NCBI GenBank assembly: GCA_946481205.1
Contig: CAMLNB010000170.1
Location: 1 to 7,530 of the forward strand
Reading direction: 5' to 3'
DNA length: 7,530 nt
Origin: an uncultured Kangiella sp.
GTDB taxonomy: Bacteria > Pseudomonadota > Gammaproteobacteria > Enterobacterales > DSM-103792
Shown here: piece by piece, positions 6,097 to 7,530 of the stretch
Layout: every line of letters begins with the position of its first letter
Numbering within the stretch: position 1 is the first letter of the stretch
Notes under the pieces: model-generated
Told to the model about the DNA's origin: nothing
The model's input: only the letters and a program-made list of their open reading frames with translations
Database searches by the model: none
Program-made: the position numbers and the translations under genes

Positions 6097-6106
6097 AGGA
6101 CAAAGA

Positions 6107-6139
6107 ACCGGTCGTGAGCGCGTGTTGCTCACGACCGGT
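6107..6139 (-). terminator. Perfect 13-bp inverted repeat, possible amylase terminator or leader hairpin
   Basis: Arms 6107-6119 (ACCGGTCGTGAGC) and 6127-6139 (GCTCACGACCGGT) pair without mismatch around a 7-base loop. Reading the minus strand, it lies 123 bases after the amylase stop and is followed by TCTTTGT, a moderately T-rich tail. It can therefore be a weak intrinsic terminator for the amylase gene. It also lies 51 bases before the start of the binding-protein gene, so it could instead be a leader hairpin or operator for that operon. Confidence 0.5.
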
Positions 6140-6262
6140 CGATACTAAACCAATCCCTAACGGGTCACCAGCCAGCGCTTAACTGAGTGATGCGGCATGG
6201 CGAGACGGCTTCCGCTTCGCGCACGCGGTACCTGCTCGTTGCCGGACTGGTACTTGCGTTGC

Positions 6263-7530
6263 TCAGCGGGTCCAGACGGCATATTGATCGCCGGACGTGC
6301 GCAGCGTCCAGCCGCTGCCGGGGCTCCAGCTGTTCGGACCGATCTTCATCGCCAGATTGCCGTTGATGATGGCCGCATACAGGCCCTGATCGGCGCGTTG
6401 TATCGCCACCGAGGCTGTTGAGCGTATGCCTTTCTCCTTGCGCAAACTGATCAGCGTTTTGATTGCGCTGCGCAGGTTCCAGTCATAGACGTGCGGGTAG
6501 TACACCGTTGGAATCCCGGGATGGGTCAGGATGTAGGCATAACCCTGCATCACCTTGCCGCAGGGCACTGGCCAATGATTCTGGCCGGCGCTGCAACTCT
6601 GCGATGGACCGGTGTCGTGGTTGTCGACAAAGGTCACCATCTTCTGCGCCCACCAACCGATGCCACCAGCCGGTTTGCCATCCCAGGCGCGCAGTCGCCA
6701 ATACTCGTTGGCCCACAGTGCCTGATTGAGCAGACCTTTGCTGGTGAAATCGAAGGCGCCGCATTTGCCATTGTTGCCATCGACATAATTCATCAACAGC
6801 TGGCGATGCGCATCGACATTGTTGTAATCCAGATCGGTCCAGATCTCGCCGACGCAGAAGTTCGGGTTCATTGCGTCGTGATACAGGCCGGCGTAACCGG
6901 AACCGTAGCCTTTCGAGTAGTCGTAACGAATACCGGAAAAGCCAACGCCTTTGAGTCGCGACGACAGCCAGGTTTTCAGATCGTTCTGAACAAAGCCTTG
7001 CGAGTGATCCAGATCGCGGGCGGCGCCATAGCCGTCACCGGAATCGCCGTTGCCGCAACGCCCGCTCCATTCGTCGTTGTTGACCACGGCGCGGCAATCC
7101 CAGCTCGGATTGGTGAAGTCGGCCCAGTTGCTGGTGCCAACGCGGTGATTGATCACGACATCGGCCACGCTCTTGATGCCCTGGCCGGTCAGCGCGCTGA
7201 TGGCATTACGCAGTGCCGTTTCACTGCCATAGCTGCTGTTCAGCACATTGAGCTGACGCGGCAGATACCCTTCCAGTGATGCGGCGTCCGACGGCGGCGG
7301 GAACCAGACGTGAGTGATGCCCAAGTCTTTCAGATCGCCAGCCTTGCCCTGCAGATTGCCGTACCAGCTACCGTTAGCGGAGTGCCAATGAAAGCCCTGA
7401 AACAGAATCGCGCTGCTGGCTTGATTCTGTTCGGTGGCCGCTTGCGCTGGCACGACCGCCAACCAGGTACTGGCCAGCAGCGAGGCGACGATGTGCCAGC
7501 GCCGCAACCGACTGCAGGTGCTGCTGGCGT
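6263..7530 (-). CDS. Secreted alpha-amylase, GH13 (plant-like GH13_6 type), 5' end possibly outside window
   Basis: This enzyme hydrolyses internal alpha-1,4 bonds of starch-like glucans outside the cytoplasm. Numbering from the TTG at 7507 gives 414 residues. A signal peptide ends at VVPAQA (about residue 23). The four GH13 regions follow: DVVINH (116-121), GIRYDYSKG (192-200) with nucleophile D196, VGEIW (219-223) with acid/base E221, and FVDNHD (293-298) with D298. The motifs ILFQGFHW, THVWFPPPSD, the GAARDLDH loop (161-168), MQGYAYILTHPG and the short C-terminal sheet ending DQYAVWTR match plant-type alpha-amylases closely in order and length. No starch-binding module follows. Six cysteines in the mature part suggest disulfides. 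The TTG has no ribosome site, and the frame has no stop up to 7528, so the true start probably lies a few codons beyond the edge. The extended coordinates reflect this. Confidence 0.92.
   Translation of the reverse strand, partial: ASSTCSRLRRWHIVASLLASTWLAVVPAQAATEQNQASSAILFQGFHWHSANGSWYGNLQGKAGDLKDLGITHVWFPPPSDAASLEGYLPRQLNVLNSSYGSETALRNAISALTGQGIKSVADVVINHRVGTSNWADFTNPSWDCRAVVNNDEWSGRCGNGDSGDGYGAARDLDHSQGFVQNDLKTWLSSRLKGVGFSGIRYDYSKGYGSGYAGLYHDAMNPNFCVGEIWTDLDYNNVDAHRQLLMNYVDGNNGKCGAFDFTSKGLLNQALWANEYWRLRAWDGKPAGGIGWWAQKMVTFVDNHDTGPSQSCSAGQNHWPVPCGKVMQGYAYILTHPGIPTVYYPHVYDWNLRSAIKTLISLRKEKGIRSTASVAIQRADQGLYAAIINGNLAMKIGPNSWSPGSGWTLRTSGDQYAVWTR

Noticed and set aside
6141..6180. Possible promoter for the ABC/SCO operon: GTGACC and TAGTAT on the minus strand
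   Set aside because: The spacing is only 15 bases and both boxes match at no more than four positions, which is too weak to annotate.
6491..7279. Long plus-strand open frame (262 codons) opposite the amylase
   Set aside because: The minus-strand amylase has every GH13 motif. The opposite frame is rich in repeated Ala/Val/Ile composition typical of antisense shadows.

Overview
The window looks like chromosomal DNA of a Gram-negative proteobacterium, probably a gammaproteobacterium. The reasons are the Sec, Tat and lipoprotein export signals, a SCO-type copper protein, and a moderately GC-rich coding style. The genus assignment is inference only. Every gene I can support lies on the minus strand, so the natural reading order runs from the right edge to the left.

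Right end (about 6263-7530): a secreted GH13 alpha-amylase of the plant-like subfamily (GH13_6 type). All four conserved regions and the three catalytic acids are present. Its frame stays open to the window edge, so its true start is probably just outside. A 206-base gap follows, holding a perfect 13-bp inverted repeat and a tandem pair of 17-base direct repeats directly in front of the next gene.

Centre (6056 down to about 2249): a five-gene unit read leftward. The order is a Tat/lipoprotein NrtA-like substrate-binding protein, a SCO1/SenC copper chaperone, a small membrane-anchored cupredoxin-like protein, an ABC permease and an ABC ATPase, closed by a good intrinsic terminator. The first two genes overlap at GTGA and the last two overlap by 11 bases. 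The permease and ATPase follow the nitrate/sulfonate/taurine pattern. The insertion of two thiol/copper-type periplasmic proteins between binding protein and permease is the most interesting feature here. It suggests an importer whose substrate or function is linked to copper or redox chemistry, but the substrate cannot be read from the sequence.

Left of the terminator (859-2145): a single exported metal-dependent amidohydrolase (M38 / imidazolonepropionase-like) with a complete set of metal ligands.

Left end (1-858): visibly AT-richer. It carries a 135-residue hypothetical protein and the first 23 codons of a glyoxalase/VOC-family protein. Its non-coding parts contain several dyads, including one that brackets a plausible promoter -10 box.
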